A stretch of 60,110 bases of DNA from Alphaproteobacteria bacterium (lineage in GTDB: Bacteria; Pseudomonadota; Alphaproteobacteria; Ferrovibrionales; Ferrovibrionaceae), in contig JAHCJQ010000008.1 in assembly GCA_026126215.1 (NCBI GenBank), positions 1 through 60,110 of the forward strand, written 5' to 3'. Both the position numbers and the translations under genes were made by a program. How positions within the stretch are numbered: the first letter of the stretch is position 1; the number at the start of each line of letters is the position of its first letter. The notes under the pieces are model-generated. The model was given only the letters and a program-made list of their open reading frames with translations. It made no database searches and had not been told where the DNA came from. Below are positions 33,679 to 40,395 of this stretch, in pieces.

Positions 33679-34013
33679 CGGAGCGCACCTTCACCCTCGC
33701 CGAGGTCTGTGCCGCGGTGAGCATCAGCCCGGCGCGCCTGCATCAGTGGATCGAGCGCGGCCAGTTCGAGCCGATCCGGGGGACGCGATCCGGCGTGGCT
33801 CGCGATTTCACTCTGCGCGATGCCATCCACTTGGCCGCAGTCATCCGACTGCAGTCAGCGGGCCTGCCGGTATCGCGAGCGGTCGCGCTGGTCGGCATAT
33901 CGCCCTTGGAGACTGCTGGGCAGGACATGGTTAGCGCCCGCAGGGGCGACGTTGAGGTGGTGATCGATCTGGCTTCCATCACCCGCGATGTCCGCTCCCG
34001 TTTGCGCGCCTGA
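33675..34013 (+). CDS. MerR-like HTH protein inserted in the head gene cluster
   Basis: A 112-residue protein with a MerR-type helix-turn-helix (FTLAEVCAAVSISPARLHQW, then FTLRDAIHLAAVIRLQSAGL and SRAVALVG). The second half is acidic/beta-rich with no ligand-binding motif. It lies between portal and protease, where lambda-like phages have no gene; the ATG overlaps the portal stop. It could be a late-expressed regulator or an accessory moron gene. Confidence 0.75.
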   Translation: MTERTFTLAEVCAAVSISPARLHQWIERGQFEPIRGTRSGVARDFTLRDAIHLAAVIRLQSAGLPVSRAVALVGISPLETAGQDMVSARRGDVEVVIDLASITRDVRSRLRA

Positions 34014-34020
34014 GGTTCTC

Positions 34021-35397
34021 ATGACGGTCTCTCAACCATTTCTCAGTCGGCTCGGCAGCCGCCCCTTGGCGATTGCGCCGCGGGCGCTAGACGGCATCCT
34101 CGCCGTGGGCTCAATGCTCAATGCCCGCCCGGCCATGCTTCCGGCTCGCAATGCGTCACCAGGGGCGAGTCATGCCGTTACCGAGGCCGGCATCGCCGTG
34201 GTGCCGATCCTCGGCCCGCTGGTGACGCGCGGCGACTGGCTGACGGCGCTCTTCGGCGCCAGCGACTATGGCGCGATCGGCAGCGCTGTCGCGGCGGCCT
34301 TCGCCGATCCCGCCGCGCGCGCCGTGCTGCTCGAGCTGGATTCCCCCGGCGGCGAGGTCGGTGGGCTATTCGATCTGGTCGACCGTCTCACCGCCTTGCG
34401 CGAGGAGGCGGGCAAGCCGCTCTGGGCGGTGGCGAGCGAGAGCGCGCTGTCGGCCGGCTTCGCCATCGCGAGCGTTGCCGACCGCCTCTACGTTACCCGC
34501 ACCGCGGAGGTCGGCTCGGTCGGCGTCGTCGCGATCCATGTCGACGAAAGCGCCGCCGACGCGATGGCCGGGCACAAGTGGACGCTGATCCACGCCGGCC
34601 AAAAGAAGGTCGACGGCAATCCGCACGAGCCGCTGTCTCCAGGCGCCTTCGCCGACATCCAGGCCGATGTCGATGCGCTCCATGACGAGCTCGTCGCGCT
34701 CATTGCGCGCAACCGGACCACGAGCCCGGACGCGGTCCGCGCGACGCAAGCCGCCGTTTATCGCGGTCAGCGCGGGATCGACATCGGTTTCGCCGACCGC
34801 CTCGGCAGCGTCGACCAGGCGCTCGCCGACCTCGCCGCGACGCTCGATCGGCCGGCGCGAAGCCGGTCCCCGGGTCGGAGTTCGGGGACCGCCGCCGCGC
34901 AAGGCCGCGTAACGCCGCACACCTCCGCCGCTCAACCTTCAAGGAGAAAGCCTGACATGACCACCGAAACCGAAGCGCAAGCGCCCACCGAGGATGTCGC
35001 CAACATCGAAACGGGAGCGCCCGACAACAACGACCACGCCGAAGCCGAAGCGGGCAACGGCCAGGCGCCGGATCCGGCCGCGGCGGCTCCCGTCTCCGCA
35101 CCGGCTTCCCCTGAAGCGCCGGCCAACGATGCAGCGCAGCGCCTCCGGTCCGAGTATGCCGAGATCGCCGCCATCGCGGCGCAGGCGGGCCGGCTTGGGC
35201 TGACCATCGATGCGGCGGACACCATGGCGAAGGGGATCAGGCCTGAGGCCCTGCGCCGCTCGGTGCTCGATGCCCTCAGCCAGCGCGCCGAAGCGAGCGC
35301 CGTGGTCGCCGCGGCGCCGCAGGCGCCTGCCGCTGGTGACAGCCCCATCGTCCGCCGCGCCCGCGAGCGCGCGGCGACCGCAAACCGCAACGCATGA
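34021..35397 (+). CDS. S49/SppA-like head maturation protease with C-terminal scaffold
   Basis: A 458-residue protein equivalent to lambda gpC. The protease domain (about 55-290) has AVLLELDSPGGEVGGLFDLV, the nucleophile Ser144 in SESALSAGFAIAS, and the S49 lysine in HAGQKKVDGNPHEPLS (Lys195/196). Residues about 313-458 are an acidic, Ala-rich, helical scaffold segment. An internal ribosome binding site and ATG allow separate production of that part, as lambda does with Nu3. The enzyme processes head proteins during assembly. Confidence 0.9.
   Translation: MTVSQPFLSRLGSRPLAIAPRALDGILAVGSMLNARPAMLPARNASPGASHAVTEAGIAVVPILGPLVTRGDWLTALFGASDYGAIGSAVAAAFADPAARAVLLELDSPGGEVGGLFDLVDRLTALREEAGKPLWAVASESALSAGFAIASVADRLYVTRTAEVGSVGVVAIHVDESAADAMAGHKWTLIHAGQKKVDGNPHEPLSPGAFADIQADVDALHDELVALIARNRTTSPDAVRATQAAVYRGQRGIDIGFADRLGSVDQALADLAATLDRPARSRSPGRSSGTAAAQGRVTPHTSAAQPSRRKPDMTTETEAQAPTEDVANIETGAPDNNDHAEAEAGNGQAPDPAAAAPVSAPASPEAPANDAAQRLRSEYAEIAAIAAQAGRLGLTIDAADTMAKGIRPEALRRSVLDALSQRAEASAVVAAAPQAPAAGDSPIVRRARERAATANRNA
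34957..35397 (+). CDS. Nested in-frame scaffold protein, Nu3-like
   Basis: An internal ATG in frame with the protease, preceded by AAGGAG at 34941-34946 (10-base spacing), gives a 146-residue acidic protein. It is low-complexity at first (TETEAQAPTEDVANIETGAP) and helical later (RLRSEYAEIAAIAAQAGRLG to VRRARERAATANRNA). This is the lambda C/Nu3 arrangement. The sequence shows the start signals; use as a scaffold is inferred from the family. Confidence 0.72.
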   Translation: MTTETEAQAPTEDVANIETGAPDNNDHAEAEAGNGQAPDPAAAAPVSAPASPEAPANDAAQRLRSEYAEIAAIAAQAGRLGLTIDAADTMAKGIRPEALRRSVLDALSQRAEASAVVAAAPQAPAAGDSPIVRRARERAATANRNA

Positions 35398-35408
35398 GGA
35401 GGTGACCC

Positions 35409-35798
35409 ATGCCTGTGCTGACCATGTCGCCCACGCTGGGCGATCTTCTCAAGTACGAGCTCAATGCGAGCTACTGCCGCGAGACCGTGACGCTCAAGGC
35501 CGGAACGAACTACGCGCTCGGCGCCGTACTCGGCAAGATCACGGCGTCCGGCAAGTACCGCCTCTCGCCCGCGGCCCTCGTTCTCGGCGACGAGGGCGCG
35601 GAGGTCGCAACTGCCGTCCTGATCGAAGCGGTCGATGCCACCGCCGGTGACAAGACCGGCCTCGTCGTCGCTCGTGGGCCCGCGATCGTCTCCAAGGCCG
35701 CACTCGTCTTCGATGCCTCTGTCGACCAAGAGGCGGAGAAGGCCGCAAAGAACGCCGAGCTCAGCGCCGCTGGCATCGTGCCGCGCGACACCGCCTGA
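35409..35798 (+). CDS. Head decoration protein, gpD-like
   Basis: A 129-residue protein with PTLGDLLKYELNASYCRETV, TLKAGTNYALGAVLGKI, a central VATAVLIEAVDAT, and the C-terminal VDQEAEKAAKNAELSAAGI as in lambda gpD-type decoration proteins. Such trimers clamp the expanded capsid. GAGGAGGTGA lies just upstream of the ATG. A terminator-like hairpin follows. Confidence 0.87.
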   Translation: MPVLTMSPTLGDLLKYELNASYCRETVTLKAGTNYALGAVLGKITASGKYRLSPAALVLGDEGAEVATAVLIEAVDATAGDKTGLVVARGPAIVSKAALVFDASVDQEAEKAAKNAELSAAGIVPRDTA

Positions 35799-35834
35799 TC
35801 CACGCCCGTCAGATCCGATCCGTCACCGGCTCCG

Positions 35835-35858
35835 AGGCCTCCGCTTCGAGGCCTTTTT
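35835..35858 (+). terminator. Intrinsic terminator between decoration and capsid genes
   Basis: Stem arms AGGCCTC and GAGGCCT around a 6-nt loop, directly followed by TTTTT. It sits in the 92-bp gap between decoration and major capsid genes inside the late operon, so it probably attenuates rather than stops transcription unless the capsid has its own promoter. Confidence 0.72.
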
Positions 35859-35890
35859 CATGCCCGTTCCAGCCCAAGGAGACCCGACCC

Positions 35891-36913
35891 ATGGTCGCCA
35901 TGATCAACCCGTTCGACGCGGGCGGCTACTCGCTCGCCGAGATGACCCAGGCCATCAACATCCTGCCCAATGTCTACACCCGCCTCGGGCAGATGGGCCT
36001 GTTCCGCTTCGAGGGCGTGACCCAGCGCTCCGTCGTCATCGAGCAGGCGGAAGGAGTCTTGAACCTCCTGCCGACCGTGCCGCTCGGCGGTCCCGCCACC
36101 GTCGCCAATCGCGACACGCGCTCGATGCGCTCCTTCACGGTGCCGTGGATCCCGCACGACGACGTGATCACACCCCAGGACATCCAGGGCGTGCGCGGCT
36201 TCGGCGTCGCCGACGCCGCCGATCCGCTCGCCACCGTCATGGAGCGCAAGCTCACCCGCATGCGGGTCAAGCACGCCCAGACGCGCGAGTACATGGAGGT
36301 CAACGCGCTCCGCGGCATCGTCAAGGACGGCGCCGGCACCACGCTCTACAACTACTTCACCGAGTTCGGGCTCGCGCAGCTGGAGACCGACTTCGTGCTT
36401 GGCACCGCCGGCACCCAGGTCCAGGGCAAGGTGCGCGACGTGCTCCGCAAGGTCGAGACCGAGCTCAAGGGCGAGACCATGACAGGCGTGCTGGCGCTGG
36501 TGAGCCCGGAGTTCTTCGACAAGCTGATCGGCCACGCCAAGGTCGAGGAGGCCTACAAGTACTACTCCTCGACTGGGGCGCAGCCGTTGCGCGAGGACAC
36601 TCGCCGGCGCTTCCCCTTCGCCGGCATCCTGTTCGAGGAGTACAATGCCACCGTCACACTCTCGACCGGCGCGACGGAAACGCTGATCCCGGCCGGCGAG
36701 GGCATCGCGTTCCCGCTCGGCACGCTCGACACCTTCGTGACCTACGGCGCGCCGGCGAACCTGATCGAGACGGTCAACACGGTCGGCCTGCCGATCTACG
36801 CGCGGCAGATCGCCCGCCCCGACGGCAGCGCCATCGAGGTCAAGACCGAGGCCTCCATCCTGCCAGTCAACAAGCGCCCGCGCCTTGCGGTGCGCATCTT
36901 CTCCAGCAACTGA
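35891..36913 (+). CDS. Major capsid protein, gpE-like
   Basis: A 340-residue HK97-fold capsid protein of the lambda gpE family: NPFDAGGYSLAEMTQAINIL, RSMRSFTVPWIPHDDVITPQ, MERKLTRMRVKHAQTREYME, GVLALVSPEFFDKLIGHAKV, and the C-terminal RPDGSAIEVKTEASILPVNK. Size and order match lambda E. The ATG at 35891 has AAGGAGACC upstream; a second ATG at 35900 is possible. Confidence 0.93.
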   Translation: MVAMINPFDAGGYSLAEMTQAINILPNVYTRLGQMGLFRFEGVTQRSVVIEQAEGVLNLLPTVPLGGPATVANRDTRSMRSFTVPWIPHDDVITPQDIQGVRGFGVADAADPLATVMERKLTRMRVKHAQTREYMEVNALRGIVKDGAGTTLYNYFTEFGLAQLETDFVLGTAGTQVQGKVRDVLRKVETELKGETMTGVLALVSPEFFDKLIGHAKVEEAYKYYSSTGAQPLREDTRRRFPFAGILFEEYNATVTLSTGATETLIPAGEGIAFPLGTLDTFVTYGAPANLIETVNTVGLPIYARQIARPDGSAIEVKTEASILPVNKRPRLAVRIFSSN

Positions 36914-36915
36914 GC

Positions 36916-37251
36916 ATGAGCATCTTCGCGGAGGCGATCGATGACCTCTTCGCCGACCCCAATCTCGCGCGCGATGCCGCCTGGCGGGCGGGCGGCACGG
37001 GCGCGCCGGTGGCGGTGCGGATCGTCTTGCGCCAGCCGGACCGTATTGGAGGCTTCGGAGAGACGCGCCTGCTCGCCGCCACCACCGTGATCGAGGTGCG
37101 CACGGTCGAGGCGCCGGAGCTGGCAGAGGGCGATGCCTTCGAGATCCCCGGATCAGGTCCGGGGCAGGCTGGCGAGACTTTCGTGGTGCAGGGCGAGCCC
37201 GTGCGCGATGGCGAACGTCTCGTCTGGACGGCGGAGCTGAGGCAAGCATGA
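36916..37251 (+). CDS. Head-tail attachment protein, FII-like
   Basis: A 111-residue beta-rich protein (ARDAAWRAGGTGAPVAVRIV, then TVIEVRTVEAPELAEGDAFE and FVVQGEPVRDGERLVWTAEL). Its position directly after the capsid gene and before the Z-like gene, and its size, match lambda FII-type connectors. The start lies 2 bp after the capsid stop. The stop overlaps the next gene by 4 bp. Confidence 0.77.
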   Translation: MSIFAEAIDDLFADPNLARDAAWRAGGTGAPVAVRIVLRQPDRIGGFGETRLLAATTVIEVRTVEAPELAEGDAFEIPGSGPGQAGETFVVQGEPVRDGERLVWTAELRQA

Positions 37252-37907
37252 AGCTGTCGGCTGAGATCATCGGCGACCTCGGCCGCATCGTGGCCGAGGA
37301 GATCAGGGCCGCCGAGCGAGCCGCGACGGCCGGCGTCCGCGAGGCGGCCGACGGGCTCAAGAACGAGCTTAGGACGCAGGTCACGAATGCGGGCCTCGGG
37401 CCGCGCCTCGCTCGCACCTGGCGGTCCGAGACCTTCCCCAAGGGCCAGAACAGCATCCGCGCCGCGGGACTCGTCTGGTCCAAGGCGCCGGGCATCATCC
37501 GCATCTACGAGGACGGCGCCACGATCCGCTCGACCAGGGGCTTCTTTCTGACGATCCCGACCGAGGCGGCCGGGCGCTATGGCGATGGCGGTCGGAAGAT
37601 CACGCCCGGTGGATGGGAGCGGCGCACGGGCCAGCGCCTGCGCTTCGTCTATCGGCGCCATGTGCCCTCGCTGCTCGTGGCCGACAACATGCGCGCCCGC
37701 ACCGGCAAGCGCGGCGGCTTCGCGCGTGCGAGCGCCGCAGCCCAGCGCAGCGGACGGGGCCTGGTGACCGTGCCGATCTTCATCCTGGTGCCGCAGGTCA
37801 CGTTCCGGAAGCGGCTCGACGTCGCAGGCGCCGCGCTCCGCTGGCAGGAGCGCCTGCCGGGTCTCGTCGTCCGCAGCTGGTTCTCCGGCGATGGAGGGAG
37901 CCGCTGA
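37248..37907 (+). CDS. DUF6441-type minor tail protein, Z-like
   Basis: A 219-residue protein with a helical N-terminus (DLGRIVAEEIRAAERAATAG), LARTWRSETFPKGQ, IIRIYEDGATIRSTRGFFLT, and VPIFILVPQVTFRKRLDVAG near the C-terminus, as in what I recall as DUF6441. Its place fits lambda Z, the tail completion protein. It overlaps the neighbours by 4 and 1 bp. Confidence 0.82.
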   Translation: MKLSAEIIGDLGRIVAEEIRAAERAATAGVREAADGLKNELRTQVTNAGLGPRLARTWRSETFPKGQNSIRAAGLVWSKAPGIIRIYEDGATIRSTRGFFLTIPTEAAGRYGDGGRKITPGGWERRTGQRLRFVYRRHVPSLLVADNMRARTGKRGGFARASAAAQRSGRGLVTVPIFILVPQVTFRKRLDVAGAALRWQERLPGLVVRSWFSGDGGSR

Positions 37908-38338
37908 TGTCCCGTCGGGAAGACGTTCTGGCGGCGCTCTTCGCGACGCTCGACAGCGCTCTGACCGCGAAGGTCCGCCGCAATGAGGTCCTGCCCGAGA
38001 AGGCGCTGGCGGAGGGGCTCGTCATCCTGCGCGACGGCGATCCCGGCGAGCCGGATGTGACGCTCAACCCCCGCACCGAGTTCTACGCGCACCGGGTCGA
38101 GATCGAGGCCTATATGCCGCGGGATTCGATTGGTGGTGGTGAGGCTGCCCTCGATGCGCTGCTTGGGGATATCGGCTCGGCGCTCAAGATCGATCCCACG
38201 CTCGGCGGTCTCGCCGAGAACCTGACGCCGTCTGCGCCCGAGACCGGCGCGCTCGCCATCGAGGGCGCAGCCCCGATCCTCACCGCCCGGCTCACGGTCA
38301 CCGTCGAGTACCTGGTGAGCGATCCGCTCACCCACTGA
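37907..38338 (+). CDS. Tail terminator, gpU-like
   Basis: A 143-residue protein (RREDVLAALFATLDSALTAK, then FYAHRVEIEAYMPRDS and APILTARLTVTVEYLV). In databases such proteins are sometimes mislabelled acyl-CoA transferase. The alpha-beta layout and its place before the tail tube gene fit lambda gpU, which caps the tail. It shares one base with the DUF6441 stop. Confidence 0.75.
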   Translation: MSRREDVLAALFATLDSALTAKVRRNEVLPEKALAEGLVILRDGDPGEPDVTLNPRTEFYAHRVEIEAYMPRDSIGGGEAALDALLGDIGSALKIDPTLGGLAENLTPSAPETGALAIEGAAPILTARLTVTVEYLVSDPLTH

Positions 38339-38362
38339 CGCTTCCAGCTCAAGGAGTTTCCC

Positions 38363-39634
38363 ATGCCCAAGGTGCGCGCCTATGGCGCGGACGCCACGCT
38401 CAAGGCTTGCCGCGAGGCGGCTTACGGTGTGGCGCCGCTCTCCGGCTATCGGAGCCTCGATTTCAAGTCGACCGACCTATCCTCGGCCCAGCCGCTCGGC
38501 GACGACCCGCTGCTCGGGCGCGGTCGCAACGCCCAGGACCCCTATCGAGGCCTCATCACCGACGAGGGGCAGATCGAGATCCCGTTCGATCTCCGAGGGA
38601 CCGGGTTCTGGCTCACCGGTCTGTTCGGCGACCCGGCGACGACCGCGGTCAACGCTTCCGGCTCGATCGCCTTCGCGGCCAACCCGTCACCCGGCGACAC
38701 GATCACGCTCAATGGCACGGTGTGGACCTTCGTGTCGGGCCCGGCCTCGGGCAATGAGACGGAGATCCAGGCGACGGTGACGCAAACCGTCGATCAGCTG
38801 GTCGCCGACCTCAATGCCTCGGGCGATGCCGAGGTGTCGAAGTGCACCTACTCCCGGCCGGCCGGCACCCAGACGCTGGCGATCGAGTTCGACATCGCGG
38901 GGCCGACGGGCAACGCCTTCACGCTCGCCGCATCGGCCGCGACCGTGTCCGCACCGGCGCTGACGGGTGGCGGCCATGCCCATGTCTGGGAGAGTGGCGC
39001 CGACGACATCCCGAGCTACACGATCGAGATCGGCCACCCGAAGCTGGTGACGCCCGTGTTCTTCCGCCACCTCGGCACGGTGATGGAGAGCCTCAACTTC
39101 GAGATGGGTCAGGAAGGCCCCGCCAACGCCCGCCTCCAGCTCGTGGCGCAGGGCGAAGAGAAATTCGCCGCCACCATCGATGCTGACCCCGACGCCTACT
39201 CGCTCCGCCGCTTCAGCCAAGGGCGCGGCTTCATCCGCCGCGGCGGCTCCGCGCTTGCCGGCGTCACCGGCGGCAGCCTCACCTTTTCGAACAATCTGGA
39301 GCGGGTGCGGGTGATCCGCGAGGACGGCAAGATCGAGGCGGCCGATCCCACTTTCGCGTCGGTCGAGGGCTCGATGTCGGTGCGCTTCGACGGTGCGACG
39401 CTGGTGGCCGAGGCCAGCGACGGCGATCCGGTCACCCTAGAATACGGCTTCACCTTCTCCGAGGGCTACACGCTCCGCTTCGAGCTGCCGCGGGTCTTCC
39501 TGCCCAAGCCCAAATACGCCGTCTCAGGCCCTGGCGGGGTGGAGGCGAGCTTCGACTGGCGCGCCGCCTTCGACGATGTCGAGGGCACCATGCTCCGCGC
39601 GCATCTTCTGAACGACGTCACGAGCTACGTCTGA
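38363..39634 (+). CDS. Phage tail tube protein
   Basis: A 423-residue tail tube protein. YGADATLKACREAAYGVAPL and YRSLDFKSTDLSSAQPLGDD open the conserved domain. An inserted region around 100-200 (SIAFAANPSPGDTITLNGTV, AGTQTLAIEFDIAGPTGNAF) is beta-rich and may be a surface domain. FEMGQEGPANARLQLVAQGE and a C-terminal FDWRAAFDDVEGTMLRAHLL follow. It forms the inner tail tube; AAGGAG lies upstream of the ATG. It is longer than lambda gpV because of the insertion. Confidence 0.85.
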   Translation: MPKVRAYGADATLKACREAAYGVAPLSGYRSLDFKSTDLSSAQPLGDDPLLGRGRNAQDPYRGLITDEGQIEIPFDLRGTGFWLTGLFGDPATTAVNASGSIAFAANPSPGDTITLNGTVWTFVSGPASGNETEIQATVTQTVDQLVADLNASGDAEVSKCTYSRPAGTQTLAIEFDIAGPTGNAFTLAASAATVSAPALTGGGHAHVWESGADDIPSYTIEIGHPKLVTPVFFRHLGTVMESLNFEMGQEGPANARLQLVAQGEEKFAATIDADPDAYSLRRFSQGRGFIRRGGSALAGVTGGSLTFSNNLERVRVIREDGKIEAADPTFASVEGSMSVRFDGATLVAEASDGDPVTLEYGFTFSEGYTLRFELPRVFLPKPKYAVSGPGGVEASFDWRAAFDDVEGTMLRAHLLNDVTSYV

Positions 39635-39659
39635 TCATCCCTGTCGTGCCGTTCGCCGG

Positions 39660-39684
39660 GAAAACAGTCCACCGGACTGTTTTC
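39660..39684. repeat. 11-bp-arm palindrome between tail tube and G genes
   Basis: A perfect inverted repeat with arms GAAAACAGTCC and GGACTGTTTTC around ACC. The TTTT end would let it act as a short terminator, but the A-run on the left makes it symmetric. It shares a GTCC-NNN-GGAC core with the palindrome at 24943. Similar palindromes are, as I recall, dispersed in alphaproteobacterial genomes. Confidence 0.7.
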
Positions 39685-39727
39685 TGACCCGTCTCACCCC
39701 TCCACGCCTCTTGTGAGGACAATACGC

Positions 39728-40165
39728 ATGATCCGCCTGAACCTGTCGCGCGAGCCGAGCTGGCTCGACCTCGGACATGACGTGCGTGTGCGCGTCGCTC
39801 CCCTGACCACCTCCCTGATGGCCGCCGCCCGCAGTGATCCCGCGGTGGCTGCCTTGCCTGAAGGCGCGTCGAACGAAACCATCGCGGTCACCATGGCCAA
39901 GGCCCTGGCACGGCTGGTCGTGCTGGAATGGGAGGGGGTGGGCGACGCCGAAGGCGATCCGGTGCCCGTTACACCGGAAGGCATCGACGCGCTCCTGGAC
40001 ATCCTGCCGATCTTCGAGGCCTTCCAGCTCCGCTACGTGTCCAAGGGCCTGTTGCTGGAAGCGGAAAAAAACGGCTCCGCGCCCTCGCCGAATGGCACTT
40101 CAGTGGGGGCGACCAGTATTGCCGATCCTGCCGCGGCACCTGCAGCGAATGCCCCGCCGTCCTGA
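39728..40165 (+). CDS. Tail assembly chaperone G
   Basis: A 145-residue protein equivalent to lambda gpG: SREPSWLDLGHDVRVRVAPL, TMAKALARLVVLEWEGVGDA and TPEGIDALLDILPIFEAFQL. After the slippery heptamer at 40066 the zero frame continues as a low-complexity tail (APSPNGTSVGATSIADPAAA). The family binds the tape measure protein during tail assembly. GAGGACA lies upstream of the ATG at 39728. Confidence 0.85.
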   Translation: MIRLNLSREPSWLDLGHDVRVRVAPLTTSLMAAARSDPAVAALPEGASNETIAVTMAKALARLVVLEWEGVGDAEGDPVPVTPEGIDALLDILPIFEAFQLRYVSKGLLLEAEKNGSAPSPNGTSVGATSIADPAAAPAANAPPS

Positions 40166-40395
40166 ACCGTCCGCAGACGATCGAAGGTTGGCAGGTCTGG
40201 GATCTCGCCAAACGGCTCACGGGGCAGCTGCGCGCCGTCCCCGGTGCGGTCCTCGGCCTCGACATGACGGCCGCGCTCGCCTGCGCGCACGCGCTTGGAG
40301 TGGACACGCTCGTCTGCGCGGAACTGCTGCCCGAGGTGGAGGGCATGATGGTGCGCGGACTGAACGCGCAAATCAGGACTGAACAAGATGGCTGA
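39728..40395 (+). CDS. Tail assembly chaperone G-T fusion by -1 frameshift
   Basis: A shift into the -1 frame at 40066-40072 extends the G protein to about 222 residues. The T part begins RLRALAEWHFSGGDQY, has a Cys cluster (CRSCRGTCSEC), then TIEGWQVWDLAKRLTGQLRA and CAELLPEVEGMMVRGLN. It ends at 40395, overlapping the tape measure start. It has no plausible start of its own. GT binds the tail tube and tape measure in lambda; the ratio of G to GT is set by the slip. Confidence 0.85.
40066..40072 (+). promoter_or_regulatory. Programmed -1 ribosomal frameshift site A-AAA-AAC
   Basis: The zero frame reads GAA AAA AAC, so the heptamer A-AAA-AAC is in exact register for a tandem -1 slip. The -1 frame is then open with protein-like sequence to 40395. 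Position and direction match the conserved lambda G/GT switch. Confidence 0.9.
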
